From NCBI GenBank assembly GCA_934359755.1, contig CAKRLV010000014.1:1-58323 (forward strand): 58,323 nucleotides of DNA. The letters are read 5' to 3'. The DNA is from an uncultured Agathobacter sp. (lineage in GTDB: Bacteria; Bacillota; Clostridia; Lachnospirales; Lachnospiraceae). Position numbers and translations under genes: made by a program. The stretch's first letter is position 1; each line of letters begins with the position of its first letter. Below are positions 33,118-42,538 of the stretch, piece by piece. A model generated the notes under the pieces. It was not told the DNA's origin, made no database searches, and saw only the letters and a list, made by a program, of their open reading frames with translations.

Positions 33118-33978
33118 CTAAAAGATTGGTTTTGCAAGTAAAAGTACCTCTAATCCTGCAATAAATATAACAGCACCTATTAATTTTCTACCAGATATTT
33201 TCTCTTTAAGTATCATAGAAGCCAAAATTACAAGTATTAACAGATCAATTCTATATATCTGTTCCACTTCCATGCCGCCCTTTAAGGCATGCGCACGGTC
33301 CAGGCATATCCAGTTAAGTACAATTGCCACACCAGAAAGACAGTTGTAAATTCCATCAAGAAATGAAATTGCACGAAGTTTCCTGCCACTGCCTGTCGCA
33401 AAAGCAACTACCCATATAAGAATAGCCGCAATAAATAATTTATAAAAACGAAGCGATGCACCACCTGGTGATGACGCTCCAATGCTTTCAAGGATTGAAG
33501 AAGCTGTCAGAAATACAGCCGAAAGCAGTGCATATCCGCACCATTGCCATCCTTTATTATTTCCAACGAGCATAACAACTATGCCTGCCACACAAAGCAC
33601 AATCGCAACTATCTGATTCGTACCTGGTCTGTTGTGCCAGTATAACACACCAAAGAGTATTATAAATATAATATTTAATTTAATCACTGGTGCTATATTT
33701 GAGACTTCCCCTGTGTGGATAGCCTTAAAAAAGCAAATAAGTGCCGCACCTGTTGTAAGTCCATCAAGAATCAGGAATATAGTGGAATTACGTCCCATAG
33801 ACAGGATGCCTGATATTTTCACATTGCCATTCAATAAAATAAATGCACCTACACAAACAACTAAAATACAAAGTCCCGCACCTAATGACGGGTCTGCTTT
33901 TTTACTTCCCAATTTTGCTAAAATAGCTGCAACACTAATCAATGTTGCAGCAATAAGTGTATAAATAATCCAAGTCAT
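33118..33978 (-). CDS. EamA/DMT-family transporter
   Basis: A 286-residue membrane protein with about ten hydrophobic helices arranged as two EamA repeats, the drug/metabolite transporter layout. The first repeat includes the LDGLTTGAALICFFKAIHTGEVSNIAPVIKL stretch and the second ends with ILKEKISGRKLIGAVIFIAGL. Members export or import amino acids and other small metabolites; the substrate is not evident. The ATG has AGAGGATAAT upstream. It sits between the unknown gene at 32405 and the amidase. Confidence 0.88.
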   Translation of the reverse strand: MTWIIYTLIAATLISVAAILAKLGSKKADPSLGAGLCILVVCVGAFILLNGNVKISGILSMGRNSTIFLILDGLTTGAALICFFKAIHTGEVSNIAPVIKLNIIFIILFGVLYWHNRPGTNQIVAIVLCVAGIVVMLVGNNKGWQWCGYALLSAVFLTASSILESIGASSPGGASLRFYKLFIAAILIWVVAFATGSGRKLRAISFLDGIYNCLSGVAIVLNWICLDRAHALKGGMEVEQIYRIDLLILVILASMILKEKISGRKLIGAVIFIAGLEVLLLAKPIF

Positions 33979-33993
33979 ATTATCCTCTGTTAA

Positions 33994-35127
33994 CTATGCT
34001 TCACTTTTCGAATTCGAAACGCCAAAATATGCGTCTATTCCATTTGCAATTCCTGTCACCATCTTCTGCTGATATGAGCTGTCTTCCATATTTGAATCAT
34101 CAGTTGGATTCGTCATGTATCCCATCTCAAGAATCGTAACCGGTACGGTGCTCCAGTTAATTCCAGTCATAGTGTCATTTGCAAGCACTCCCTGATTCTT
34201 CATTCCTGTCTCTTTGCAATATGAATCTAAAATATTCATGCTTAACTTGTAGCTGTCATCAGCAAGATTAGCCACATATGCATTCGAAGAAGATGGGGTA
34301 AGTGCCAGTGCTCCCGAAACAGAACTTGAATCCGTTCCATTTGCATGAAGTCTTACAGAAATATTTGCTTTCACAGATGTAGCATACTCTGCACGTTCTT
34401 TGTTGCTGATCTTGACATCATGGCTGTCTCTTGTCATGTAGACAGTGTAGCCTCTGTTTTCAAGTTCACTCTTGAGCAGTTTCGCTATATCAAGTGTAAG
34501 CTCATATTCGTATACACCAGTTGTAGTTCCCTTAGTTCCGCCAGTCACTCTTGCCTTCATAGTAGAAGAGCCCGGGCCATTTGGCTCGGTGCTACTTTCT
34601 CCTTTTGCCTGATGTCCGGGATCTAAAACTACTACATAATTATTTTTAGTTGTGCTGCCAGTCTGCTGTGTATCCTCCGCTGGCTGCTGTGTGTCTTCTG
34701 GTACTGCCTCTGCGCCAGTTCCATCTGCTGGCTGTGGCTGCGTAAGAAAATCACTCTTAACATAGCCATTTTGTCCCTCATACTCTACCTGTGTCCATCC
34801 GTTGTCCTCTGAAATATACTTCACATCTACATTCTCTGGAAGCGTGGTAACAACTGCGGACTCCGTATTTGGTTCCTGTCTGAGGTTAACACTTGCTGTC
34901 GTCTTGTAGTATATCTCTGTATCAACAGTCTGTGTATCATTTGGAACATATGAATTGTTTTTATCATCTGTCTGCGATTCGGTCTGAGTCTCAGGCTCTT
35001 TAGTGTTCGACTTGCTGTGTGATGCTATCACCACAATTATCGATGCAAACACACCGATAATTGCCACACATATAACAGCAAAAATAATACGCGCAATAAT
35101 CACGTCTTTTCTATGACTAGGTTTCAT
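33994..35127 (-). CDS. SH3b-domain N-acetylmuramoyl-L-alanine amidase
   Basis: Cell-wall hydrolase that cuts the bond between MurNAc and L-alanine. The 377-residue protein has an N-terminal membrane anchor (about 11-34), a polar linker, a bacterial SH3 domain (TASVNLRQEPNTESAVV to YEGQNGYVKSDF, about 75-135), a Thr/Gln-rich linker and an Amidase_3 domain from about 165. Zinc and catalytic residues are visible in VLDPGHQ, YEYELTLD, VRLHANG and ILEMGYM. AGGAG precedes the ATG. It starts nine bases after the repeat-rich zinc-ribbon gene, so the two are probably one operon. Confidence 0.93.
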   Translation of the reverse strand: MKPSHRKDVIIARIIFAVICVAIIGVFASIIVVIASHSKSNTKEPETQTESQTDDKNNSYVPNDTQTVDTEIYYKTTASVNLRQEPNTESAVVTTLPENVDVKYISEDNGWTQVEYEGQNGYVKSDFLTQPQPADGTGAEAVPEDTQQPAEDTQQTGSTTKNNYVVVLDPGHQAKGESSTEPNGPGSSTMKARVTGGTKGTTTGVYEYELTLDIAKLLKSELENRGYTVYMTRDSHDVKISNKERAEYATSVKANISVRLHANGTDSSSVSGALALTPSSSNAYVANLADDSYKLSMNILDSYCKETGMKNQGVLANDTMTGINWSTVPVTILEMGYMTNPTDDSNMEDSSYQQKMVTGIANGIDAYFGVSNSKSEA

Positions 35128-35136
35128 ATTTTTCTC

Positions 35137-36462
35137 CTAATAATTATTAAAAAGATCTGAAAATGGTGAATCAGTATAACCTTTTAACGAATCAAAGTAA
35201 CTTTTTAACGAATCAATGATATTTTTAATTGGCTCAATGTCAATATAGAAAGTGATACCAATCTTAATCATCAATACAAGTACAATAATCACATATATTA
35301 TCACTGTTGCAGAAAGAATATGTGTAAGTACATCATCCGCCTGGATATTAGTAAGTGGATTAGCCTTTATCATCACGATAAGTCCCCATATGCTTATAAT
35401 GAAGAAGAACATAATTCCATATAATGGACTTATAAGCATTACAACTAAAGAAACAATAGTAGCTGGTATAAGTACTATGCTTCTTGTGGCTACAGCACCA
35501 AGGGCCATGGCAAATGAGATATGGTTTCCAGAAAGGATATTGGCACCAAGAACCATTCCAGCAAGTATCAGGCTAAATAACACCGAAAAGAACAGTGTTC
35601 CAAAAATAACTGCTGCATATGGAGGTGTAATTCCGTCCAGTCCCAAATATGAATAAACTCTCATCTCTGTAAATAAGCCAAATATCATTGTGACAATTGC
35701 CTGAATCAAAATGAATCCACCTGCTATCATAAAATCGCCTGCCCCGGCAAAAGCTCTTCCCTGTGATGAAGGTGCTCTCATAACTGCAACAAATGTATCC
35801 AATAATTTCTTAAAATATAATCCTGCTGCTGAAGGCTGCTGTGGTGCTGCATAAGGCTGTCCATATGGCTGCTGTGCATATGGCTGTCCCTGTGGCTGTC
35901 CCTGCATATATGGCTGTCCCTGTGGCTGTCCCTGCATGTATGGCTGTCCCTGCATGTATGGCTGTCCCTGTGGCTGTCCCTGCATATATGGCTGTCCCTG
36001 TGGCTGTCCCTGCATGTATGGCTGTCCCTGTGGCTGTCCATATGCCTGTGCCTGAGTCTGATCTGGTGTAGGAATCGCAGATTCCTGTACCGGTTCTTCC
36101 TTCACGGCCTCCTCTACTGCCTGTACTGGCTCTTCCTGTACTGGTTCTTCCTGCACGGCCTCCTCTACTTCCTGTACTGGCTCTTCCTGCATGGTCTCTT
36201 CCTGTACTGGCTCTTCTACTTCCTGTACTGGTTCTTCCTGTACGGTCTCCTCTACTGCCTGTACTGGTTCTTCCTGTACGGTCTCCTCCTGTACGGTCTC
36301 CTCTACTGCCTGTACTGGTTCTTCCTGTACGGTCTCCTCTTCTGCCTGTACTGGTTGCTCTGGAACACCAGCCCCACATACTACACAAAACTTTGCGCCT
36401 GGTCTGATCTCACTTCCGCATTGTCTACAGAAAAGCTTCGCATTAGTGTTTGATAAATCCAT
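35137..36462 (-). CDS. Zinc-ribbon membrane protein with EEPVQ and GQPYMQ repeats
   Basis: A 441-residue protein: zinc ribbon (Cys 12, 15, 26, 29), then an acidic linker of repeated EEPVQ/EETVQ units (about 36-130), then a GQPYMQGQPQ repeat tract (about 150-205) rich in Gln, Pro and Gly, then four to five membrane helices (from about 240) resembling a Yip1-type domain. The ATG at 36460-36462 has GGAGG eight bases upstream. Both linker tracts are DNA repeats (15-bp and 30-bp units) prone to length change; they also create long open frames on other frames that are not genes. Function unknown; regulation or assembly at the membrane is a guess. Confidence 0.8.
   Translation of the reverse strand: MDLSNTNAKLFCRQCGSEIRPGAKFCVVCGAGVPEQPVQAEEETVQEEPVQAVEETVQEETVQEEPVQAVEETVQEEPVQEVEEPVQEETMQEEPVQEVEEAVQEEPVQEEPVQAVEEAVKEEPVQESAIPTPDQTQAQAYGQPQGQPYMQGQPQGQPYMQGQPQGQPYMQGQPYMQGQPQGQPYMQGQPQGQPYAQQPYGQPYAAPQQPSAAGLYFKKLLDTFVAVMRAPSSQGRAFAGAGDFMIAGGFILIQAIVTMIFGLFTEMRVYSYLGLDGITPPYAAVIFGTLFFSVLFSLILAGMVLGANILSGNHISFAMALGAVATRSIVLIPATIVSLVVMLISPLYGIMFFFIISIWGLIVMIKANPLTNIQADDVLTHILSATVIIYVIIVLVLMIKIGITFYIDIEPIKNIIDSLKSYFDSLKGYTDSPFSDLFNNY
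35870..36045. repeat. 30-bp coding tandem repeat (GQPYMQGQPQ tract)
   Basis: GGCTGTCCCTG-based units repeat many times on the plus strand, alternating two subtypes with GCATATAT and TGTGGCTG; they encode the Gln/Pro/Gly tract. Unit number can vary without breaking the frame. Confidence 0.85.
36080..36355. repeat. 15-bp-based coding repeat (EEPVQ/EETVQ tract)
   Basis: CTGGTTCTTCCTGTA- and CGGTCTCCTC-type units recur with steps of 15 bases and mixed spacing, encoding acidic five-residue units in the linker after the zinc ribbon. The copies are more diverged than in the neighbouring 30-bp tract. Confidence 0.8.
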
Positions 36463-36562
36463 TTTATATTCCTCCATATGTTATTATGTGCATCATAAAT
36501 CTTCTATATGCTAGAGCACATCATTAATACATTTTATATTACTTTTTACTTGATTTCAAGCC

Positions 36563-37873
36563 TTACCAACTCCACAAATACGTAAGTGTATCTGCGCACA
36601 GGTCACTCTGTACCCACTTACCATCTATATTTGTAATAGCTGTTCCATCCCAATAGTTACCATCCGCTGTCTGAGCCTTACCATCTGCATCCTTATAATG
36701 AATAATATAGTTAAATTTAACATCCACATAATTGCTATTACTTTCTGAACTTATCCTGACATTTTCAAAATTAACGCTTGTCACCTTGTAATCGCCATCG
36801 TTGAAATAGCTTCTGAGTTCCTCATACTCTTCCTTCTGTTCCTGGATGTTTTCATCTAAAATAGCAATATCTAAACTTTCAAAAGACTGATTATTGAGTG
36901 CCGCTGTATAAACAGTCTTTATATTCTCGAATACAATGTTTTCATATGATTTGACATAATCCTCTGTCATAGACATGTCCGTAAAATACTCCACATATCC
37001 TTCCGCTGCTGGAGCCTCAAAAGTACGATTCATTGTATTATAACCGTCAAGTACAACATCAACCTGATGACTTCCGCTAAACATCTTAGGAATCACATAC
37101 ACATCATAGTCAGCTAAATCATCATCTTTATCATCAGTAATATACTTCTTGTCAAGAGTCGCACCATCGAACGTAACACTAGCGCCCTTTAAAACTATAA
37201 TCTTAGTATTTGATGCGTAAATATCACCCAATGAAATTTTCCAGCTATCATAAATGCCTAATTCCTTATATGAGCCTTTAGTAAGTGTAACACAATATTG
37301 ATTTTTGCTCTGCGCTCCATCATTTTGATATTCAATAGTCGTCTCATTAACCCAGCCATCACTTTTCCTTGCAACATTATATGAGACAACCTTGCTAAGA
37401 TTCTCTCTCTGTGCCAGATAATTCTCAAATGTCTTCACATTGATAAAATCAGATTTTTCAGCGTCTGTCATATTAAATGCTGCTTTAACATCGCCATTCG
37501 CAACCGTTACAAAGTATCTCTTCGCATACGCATCCCGCGAGAACTTGCCTGCAAGATAATTGTTCATTGCATACAAAGCAATAACGATTGCTATCACCTC
37601 TGCAATAATGACAAAAATCATAATCTGCGACTTAATCATCTTCGCTGCTGGCTGATACTGTGGCTGAGCTGCATACATCGCTTGTGGCTGTTGTACTGCC
37701 TGCGCCTGTTGTACTGGTTGTGACTGCTGCCCGGTCTGTGACTGCTGCCCGGTCTGTGACTGCTGCCCGGTCTGTGACTGCTGCACTGTTGGCATAACTT
37801 CAATTTTCTTGCCGCAGTACTCGCAAAAAAGTGCTCCGTCTGTTAGTTTCTGTCCGCAGTTTTCACAAAACAT
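36563..37873 (-). CDS. Zinc-ribbon, TcaA/YvbJ-like membrane protein
   Basis: A 436-residue protein: zinc ribbon (Cys 3, 6, 17, 20), a Gln-rich linker with four copies of QQSQTG-type units (about 30-55), one membrane helix (about 84-105) and a large extracellular part. That part holds a KRYFVTVANGDVKAAF segment typical of TcaA domains, a PEGA-like strand and an NTF2-like C-terminal domain (about 310-436). TcaA-type proteins are linked to envelope stress and glycopeptide response in staphylococci (family knowledge). It starts three bases after the YARHG gene, with GGAG upstream, so they are cotranscribed. Confidence 0.82.
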   Translation of the reverse strand: MFCENCGQKLTDGALFCEYCGKKIEVMPTVQQSQTGQQSQTGQQSQTGQQSQPVQQAQAVQQPQAMYAAQPQYQPAAKMIKSQIMIFVIIAEVIAIVIALYAMNNYLAGKFSRDAYAKRYFVTVANGDVKAAFNMTDAEKSDFINVKTFENYLAQRENLSKVVSYNVARKSDGWVNETTIEYQNDGAQSKNQYCVTLTKGSYKELGIYDSWKISLGDIYASNTKIIVLKGASVTFDGATLDKKYITDDKDDDLADYDVYVIPKMFSGSHQVDVVLDGYNTMNRTFEAPAAEGYVEYFTDMSMTEDYVKSYENIVFENIKTVYTAALNNQSFESLDIAILDENIQEQKEEYEELRSYFNDGDYKVTSVNFENVRISSESNSNYVDVKFNYIIHYKDADGKAQTADGNYWDGTAITNIDGKWVQSDLCADTLTYLWSW

Positions 37874-37876
37874 CTC

Positions 37877-38455
37877 CTACTCCTCCTCTTTTTCTTCTAA
37901 ACTCTTAAGATAATCTATATTATCCTTCTCAAGCTGAGACATCTGATTCGAAATTGACTCCATATCAGAGGTGTAGGTACCTATATCCTGATACCACTTC
38001 TTGCTCTCAAAATAATTCTTATATTCTTCCTTTTCAAATGCATATCCATATCTGGCATACAGCTCATTGATTATCATACGAGGAATACTAGGACTTGGTA
38101 AATCGCCCCAATCCTTTGACATAATCTCTTCCATATCAGCATCTGTAATCTTCCTCTCTGTGATAAAAGGACAGATAAATGCCTCTGAATCTGCGGTCTC
38201 TGCGTCCTGCTCATCCTCTGCTTCATCTGCTGCCTGTTTGCCTTTTGAAATTTCAGCCCTTTGTCCATCAATAACAACCTCGGCAGTCTGCGTATCATCA
38301 GAAGTACTGTACTTGATGTTCCCCTTAATCTGCTGTGCCTTTAGTTTAGCTGTATTATTCATACTTCCAAGTACAATTCCCGTAACCAAAATTGCCACAA
38401 AAAGAAGTCCGAGAATAACTGCAACTATTACTAATGCTGGTTTTTTCTCTTTCAT
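37877..38455 (-). CDS. Membrane-anchored YARHG-domain protein
   Basis: A 192-residue protein with an N-terminal membrane helix (about 7-30), an acidic disordered linker and a C-terminal YARHG domain, seen as INELYARYGYAFEKEEYKNYFESKKWY; the fourth letter of the name motif is Tyr here instead of His. YARHG domains are extracellular and of unknown function. AAGGAG precedes the ATG. It is the first gene of a run with the TcaA-like protein, the repeat-rich zinc-ribbon protein and the amidase. Confidence 0.82.
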   Translation of the reverse strand: MKEKKPALVIVAVILGLLFVAILVTGIVLGSMNNTAKLKAQQIKGNIKYSTSDDTQTAEVVIDGQRAEISKGKQAADEAEDEQDAETADSEAFICPFITERKITDADMEEIMSKDWGDLPSPSIPRMIINELYARYGYAFEKEEYKNYFESKKWYQDIGTYTSDMESISNQMSQLEKDNIDYLKSLEEKEEE

Positions 38456-38570
38456 TTCTTTCTCCTTTAAAATTTAGTAATCCCTACTTTTGTACATATT
38501 CAGAATTTTATGATATGAGAGTCAAAAGGTATTTTGCCTCTTTAATCATTTTATTTTACTATATCATTTT

Positions 38571-39791
38571 CTAATATGCAATCTTGTCAAGAATTCCTGT
38601 TATGTGAGCAATCGTGACACCATAATTAGTCATCGCCACGTCCTTATCCTTTGCTGCCTGTATTCGTGACATGACATATTTCTTGTTAAACATGCACGCT
38701 CCACATTGAATAATTAAATCATATTCTGATGGGTCATCTGGGAAATCAGTTCCACGGACATGATCAACCACAAGCCCCTCTCCAACACGTTTTTTGAGCA
38801 TTCCAGGTATCTTTACTGTTCCAATATCCTCTGCAAGAGGTGCATGCGTGCAGCATTCTGCAATAAGGACTTTGGAATTTTCTGTCAATGAGTCAATCGC
38901 TTTTGCCCCTTCTATGTAATAAGGCAGATCCCCCTTATATGCTGCAAAAAGAACTGAAAAAGAGGTAAGCATACTTTCCTTAGGCTTATTATTGTATACA
39001 AAATCAAACACCTGTGAATCTGTAATTATAAGCTTTGGTGGCTGTTTTAATACATCTAACATTGGTACAAACTTATCCGTTGTTACGCTTACAACCATAC
39101 ACTTTTTATCTAAAAGTTCCCTGATTGTCTGAACCTGTGGCAATATAAGCCTCCCCTTCGGAGCCTGTATATCCTGCGGCATGACAAGAACTACAAGATC
39201 ATCCTCACTGACAAGATTCCCTGTTATAAATTCATCCCCGAAATTTTCCGGCATAAGACGCGCCAGCGCAGGGCGTACTGCCTCAATTCCCTCTCCTGTT
39301 CTGGCACTTATAGTAAGAAGCTCTGTTGTCACACCTGTAAACTTTGTCTTTATAAAATTGGCAAGTTCCTCGGCCCTTTTTACATCAACATCGCATTTGT
39401 TAATAATAAAAAGTACTGGTGTCTTTTTGCTTTTCAAAGCATTAAACCATTCCATTTCTTTTGAAAAATCGGCATCCTTACCTTCCTCTGCCGAGAGAAC
39501 TATTACAGCAATATCCGTCTTTTCTACGGCAAGTTTTGTTTTCTCCACGCGCTTTGTACCAAGCTCGCTCTCGTCATCAAATCCCGCAGTATCGATAATC
39601 ACACATGCACCCAGTGGACTTATCTCCATAGGCTTATAGACAGGATCTGTGGTTGTACCTGCCACATCAGCAACAATAGAAACCTCCTGATTAGTAAATG
39701 CATTTATAAAAGAAGATTTACCACTATTAGTTTTTCCAAATATTCCTATATGAAGTCTGTTGCTGCTCGGTGTCTCATTTAATGTTGCCAT
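38571..39791 (-). CDS. hydF: [FeFe] hydrogenase H-cluster maturation GTPase HydF
   Basis: Scaffold on which the diiron subcluster is assembled before transfer to the hydrogenase. The 406-residue protein has an N-terminal GTPase domain (GKTNSGKSSFINAF P-loop, AGTTTDP, DTAGFDD, NKCD), a dimerisation domain and a C-terminal Fe-S-binding domain with AECCTHAPL and IIQCGACMFNKK, which supply the cluster cysteines. AAGGAGG precedes the ATG. It is the last gene of the maturation operon. Confidence 0.95.
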   Translation of the reverse strand: MATLNETPSSNRLHIGIFGKTNSGKSSFINAFTNQEVSIVADVAGTTTDPVYKPMEISPLGACVIIDTAGFDDESELGTKRVEKTKLAVEKTDIAVIVLSAEEGKDADFSKEMEWFNALKSKKTPVLFIINKCDVDVKRAEELANFIKTKFTGVTTELLTISARTGEGIEAVRPALARLMPENFGDEFITGNLVSEDDLVVLVMPQDIQAPKGRLILPQVQTIRELLDKKCMVVSVTTDKFVPMLDVLKQPPKLIITDSQVFDFVYNNKPKESMLTSFSVLFAAYKGDLPYYIEGAKAIDSLTENSKVLIAECCTHAPLAEDIGTVKIPGMLKKRVGEGLVVDHVRGTDFPDDPSEYDLIIQCGACMFNKKYVMSRIQAAKDKDVAMTNYGVTIAHITGILDKIAY

Positions 39792-39838
39792 ATATGCCTC
39801 CTTATTCTATCTACATTTAACTTTTTCCTTAATAAAGC

Positions 39839-39869
39839 AAATTCCCGACAGCCGAAGCCTCGGGGATTT
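39839..39869. repeat. Hairpin between hydG and hydF
   Basis: AAATTCCCGA (39839-39848) pairs with TCGGGGATTT (39860-39869) through one G-U pair around an 11-base loop. No strong T run follows on the minus strand, so it is more likely an mRNA-processing or stability element, or a partial terminator that lowers hydF expression, than a full stop. Confidence 0.55.
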
Positions 39870-39895
39870 TACTTTTGACTCTTATTTGTAATTAA

Positions 39896-41314
39896 TTAGA
39901 AACGGAAATCTCTCTTTCCTTCTGCAATATCATGTATATGCTCATATGCAGTCTGCTTAACCTTTGGGTTAGGTATCTTCTCAAGTTCCTTATCAATAAG
40001 CTTAAGTCCTACCTCTCTGGTCTCTGGGCTTGCATAATCCTCAAGGTACTCCTTAAGTGTCATGAGTGCATTAGGATGACAGCAGTTAAGAATCTGCATG
40101 CTCTTGCAAAGTGCCATAAATCTGTCTCCAGTTCTGCCTTCTCGATAACATGCTGTACAAAAGCTTGGAATGTAACCCATGTCCATAAGCCATTTAACTA
40201 CCTCATCTAATGAACGCTGGTCGCTCACATCGAACTGTGCTGAATTATCGTCCTCTGACTCAGGCTCAACATAACCACCGACACTTGTTCTCGAACCACC
40301 ACTAATCTGTGAAACTCCAAGTGGAATAACCTTTTCACGGCAAACCTGTGACTCTCTTGTAGAAATAATCATACCTGTGTATGGAACCGCAACTCTTATG
40401 AGTGCACAGATTTTGGCAAATGTATCATCATCAATTCCATTATCGAAAACATCAGGATCGATATCATCTGCCCTTTTTATTCTTGGAACGCTGATTGTAT
40501 GAGGTCCAACACCATGAACAGCCTCAAGATGCTCTGCATGCATGAGGATGCCTGCAAACTCATATCTGTACATCTCAAGACCAAAAAGAACTCCGAGTCC
40601 TACATCATCAATTCCCGCTTCCATCGCACGGTCCATAGCCTCTGTATGGTATGCATAATCATGCTTTGGTCCTGTTGGATGAAGCTCCTCGTATGATTTC
40701 TTGCAATATGTCTCCTGGAAAAGTATGTAAGTTCCTATTCCAGCCTCTTTAAGCTTTTTATAATTTTCAACCGTAGTTGCAGCGATATTTACATTTACAC
40801 GACGGATTGCACCATTTTTGTGCTTAATACTGTAAATAGTCTTGATACTCTCAAGAATATATTCGATAGGATTGTTAACAGGATCTTCTCCAGCCTCAAT
40901 TGCAAGTCTCTTGTGTCCCATATCCTGAAGTGCAATAACTTCTTTTTTAATTTCCTCCTGAGTAAGTTTCTTTCTTGCAATATGCTTGTTCTTTGCATGG
41001 TATGGACAGTAAACACATCCATTTACACAATAATTTGATAAATAAAGTGGCGCAAAAAGAACTATTCTGTTTCCATAATAATCCTGCTTGATCTGCTGTG
41101 CCAGCTCATAGATTTCCTCAATTTTCTCCTTGTTGTCACATGCAAGAAGCACAGACGCCTCTCTGTGATTTAAGCCTTTTCTAAGTCTTGCCTTCTCAAT
41201 AATCTGGTCGATCAGTTCAATGTTATCCTTATTGGCATCCGCATATGCCAATGTCTCCCTGATCTCCTCATCTGAAATAAATTCCTCTGCTTTTAATGAC
41301 TTTGCATCATACAT
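39896..41314 (-). CDS. hydG: [FeFe] hydrogenase maturase HydG
   Basis: Radical SAM tyrosine lyase that makes CO and cyanide ligands for the H-cluster, related to ThiH. The 472-residue protein has the radical SAM motif CVNGCVYCPYH (CX3CX2C, about residue 90) and the C-terminal CTACYREGRTGDRFM motif that binds the second Fe-S cluster. AGGAG is eight bases before the ATG. It lies between hydE and hydF in the same direction. Confidence 0.96.
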   Translation of the reverse strand: MYDAKSLKAEEFISDEEIRETLAYADANKDNIELIDQIIEKARLRKGLNHREASVLLACDNKEKIEEIYELAQQIKQDYYGNRIVLFAPLYLSNYCVNGCVYCPYHAKNKHIARKKLTQEEIKKEVIALQDMGHKRLAIEAGEDPVNNPIEYILESIKTIYSIKHKNGAIRRVNVNIAATTVENYKKLKEAGIGTYILFQETYCKKSYEELHPTGPKHDYAYHTEAMDRAMEAGIDDVGLGVLFGLEMYRYEFAGILMHAEHLEAVHGVGPHTISVPRIKRADDIDPDVFDNGIDDDTFAKICALIRVAVPYTGMIISTRESQVCREKVIPLGVSQISGGSRTSVGGYVEPESEDDNSAQFDVSDQRSLDEVVKWLMDMGYIPSFCTACYREGRTGDRFMALCKSMQILNCCHPNALMTLKEYLEDYASPETREVGLKLIDKELEKIPNPKVKQTAYEHIHDIAEGKRDFRF

Positions 41315-41394
41315 AAATATACGCTCCTATCTTTTTGTATTAATATTGATTTCTATGGTTTCTGGTGAGAAATCATTGTTTTAGTGTTGAAAAT

Positions 41395-42450
41395 TTATTT
41401 AAAATCGCCTCTGTCAACAACCACTTTGTATCCGATTCCTGCCATCCTGTTTTGCAGGCACATCCTACACTCTGCTGCCTCATCGCCAGTACAGATTTTG
41501 TTGTCATACAGTTCGTATTTTTTTCGCACCCCAACAGGTGACAAATTAGGCATCACTACATTTGCGCCCGCTTTTATTCCAAGCTCACGCCCCTGCGGAT
41601 GAATTGTTCCAAGTGCTGTTGTCGCTGGTAAAAGCACATGTGGATGAATGAGTCTTATAATCGACAAAAGCCTTAGTGTCTGCTCTAAAGTTCCCGCCTT
41701 TTTATCACCAAACGGTGTAGCGTGCTGTGGAATAAAAGGTCCGATTCCAACCATATGTGGTGACAGTTTTTTAATGAACTGCATGTCCTCATATAGTGTA
41801 TCTATAGTCTGATATGGTGAACCTACCATGAATCCACATCCAACCTGATATCCAATCTCTTTAAGATCATTAAGGCAGCGCATCCTGTTTTTAAGTGAAA
41901 GTTCACTTGGATGCAGCATGCTGTAGTGCTGTTCATCTGCGGTCTCATGTCTTAGCAGATATCTGTCAGCCCCCGCATCAAAGAACTTCTGATAACTTTC
42001 CCTATCTTTCTCCCCGATTGAAAGTGTGATTGCACAATCGGGATACTCTGCTCTTATCTTCGATACAAGATTGCATATCCGCTCATCAGTGAAATATGGG
42101 TCTTCGCCGCCCTGTAATACAAATGTACGAAATCCCAGTTCATGACCTGTCTTACAACATTCCAGAATCTGTTTCTCTGTCAGTCTGTATCTCTGAGCCT
42201 CCCCATTACTTCGCCTGATTCCACAATATAAACAGTCATTGCGACAGTAATTTGTAAACTCTATAAGACCTCTTACATATACATCTTTACCATATATCTC
42301 GTCCGCCACAGTACGCGCTTTATGATACAAATAATCTATGTTTTCACGCTCATCATCCGACATATTTAAAATTGTCTCAAGCTGTGATTTTTCAATATTC
42401 TGTTTGCCTGCAATTTCATCAATCAGACTTTTAAATCCTTTTTTTTCCAT
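41395..42450 (-). CDS. hydE: [FeFe] hydrogenase maturase HydE
   Basis: Radical SAM enzyme of H-cluster assembly, thought to process the HydG-made iron complex. The 351-residue protein has the CX3CX2C motif in NYCRNDCLYCGIRR (about residue 65), then FVLQGGEDPYF and GSPYQT strands of the barrel, and CRMCLQNRM near the C-terminus. A longer frame exists, but the ATG at 42448-42450 has GGAGG four bases upstream. Confidence 0.95.
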   Translation of the reverse strand: MEKKGFKSLIDEIAGKQNIEKSQLETILNMSDDERENIDYLYHKARTVADEIYGKDVYVRGLIEFTNYCRNDCLYCGIRRSNGEAQRYRLTEKQILECCKTGHELGFRTFVLQGGEDPYFTDERICNLVSKIRAEYPDCAITLSIGEKDRESYQKFFDAGADRYLLRHETADEQHYSMLHPSELSLKNRMRCLNDLKEIGYQVGCGFMVGSPYQTIDTLYEDMQFIKKLSPHMVGIGPFIPQHATPFGDKKAGTLEQTLRLLSIIRLIHPHVLLPATTALGTIHPQGRELGIKAGANVVMPNLSPVGVRKKYELYDNKICTGDEAAECRMCLQNRMAGIGYKVVVDRGDFK

Positions 42451-42538
42451 CCAGCCTCCGTTAATTAAAATGGTTCTATAACTCAATTATTATATTAGGA
42501 ATTAATTTTCACTCTTTATCAATTGATGTTTGATAAGC

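Noticed and set aside
35778..36388. Long open frames in the other frames across the repeat tracts
   Set aside because: They are composition artefacts of the 15- and 30-bp repeats; only the frame with the zinc ribbon and membrane helices has a ribosome binding site and sensible domains.
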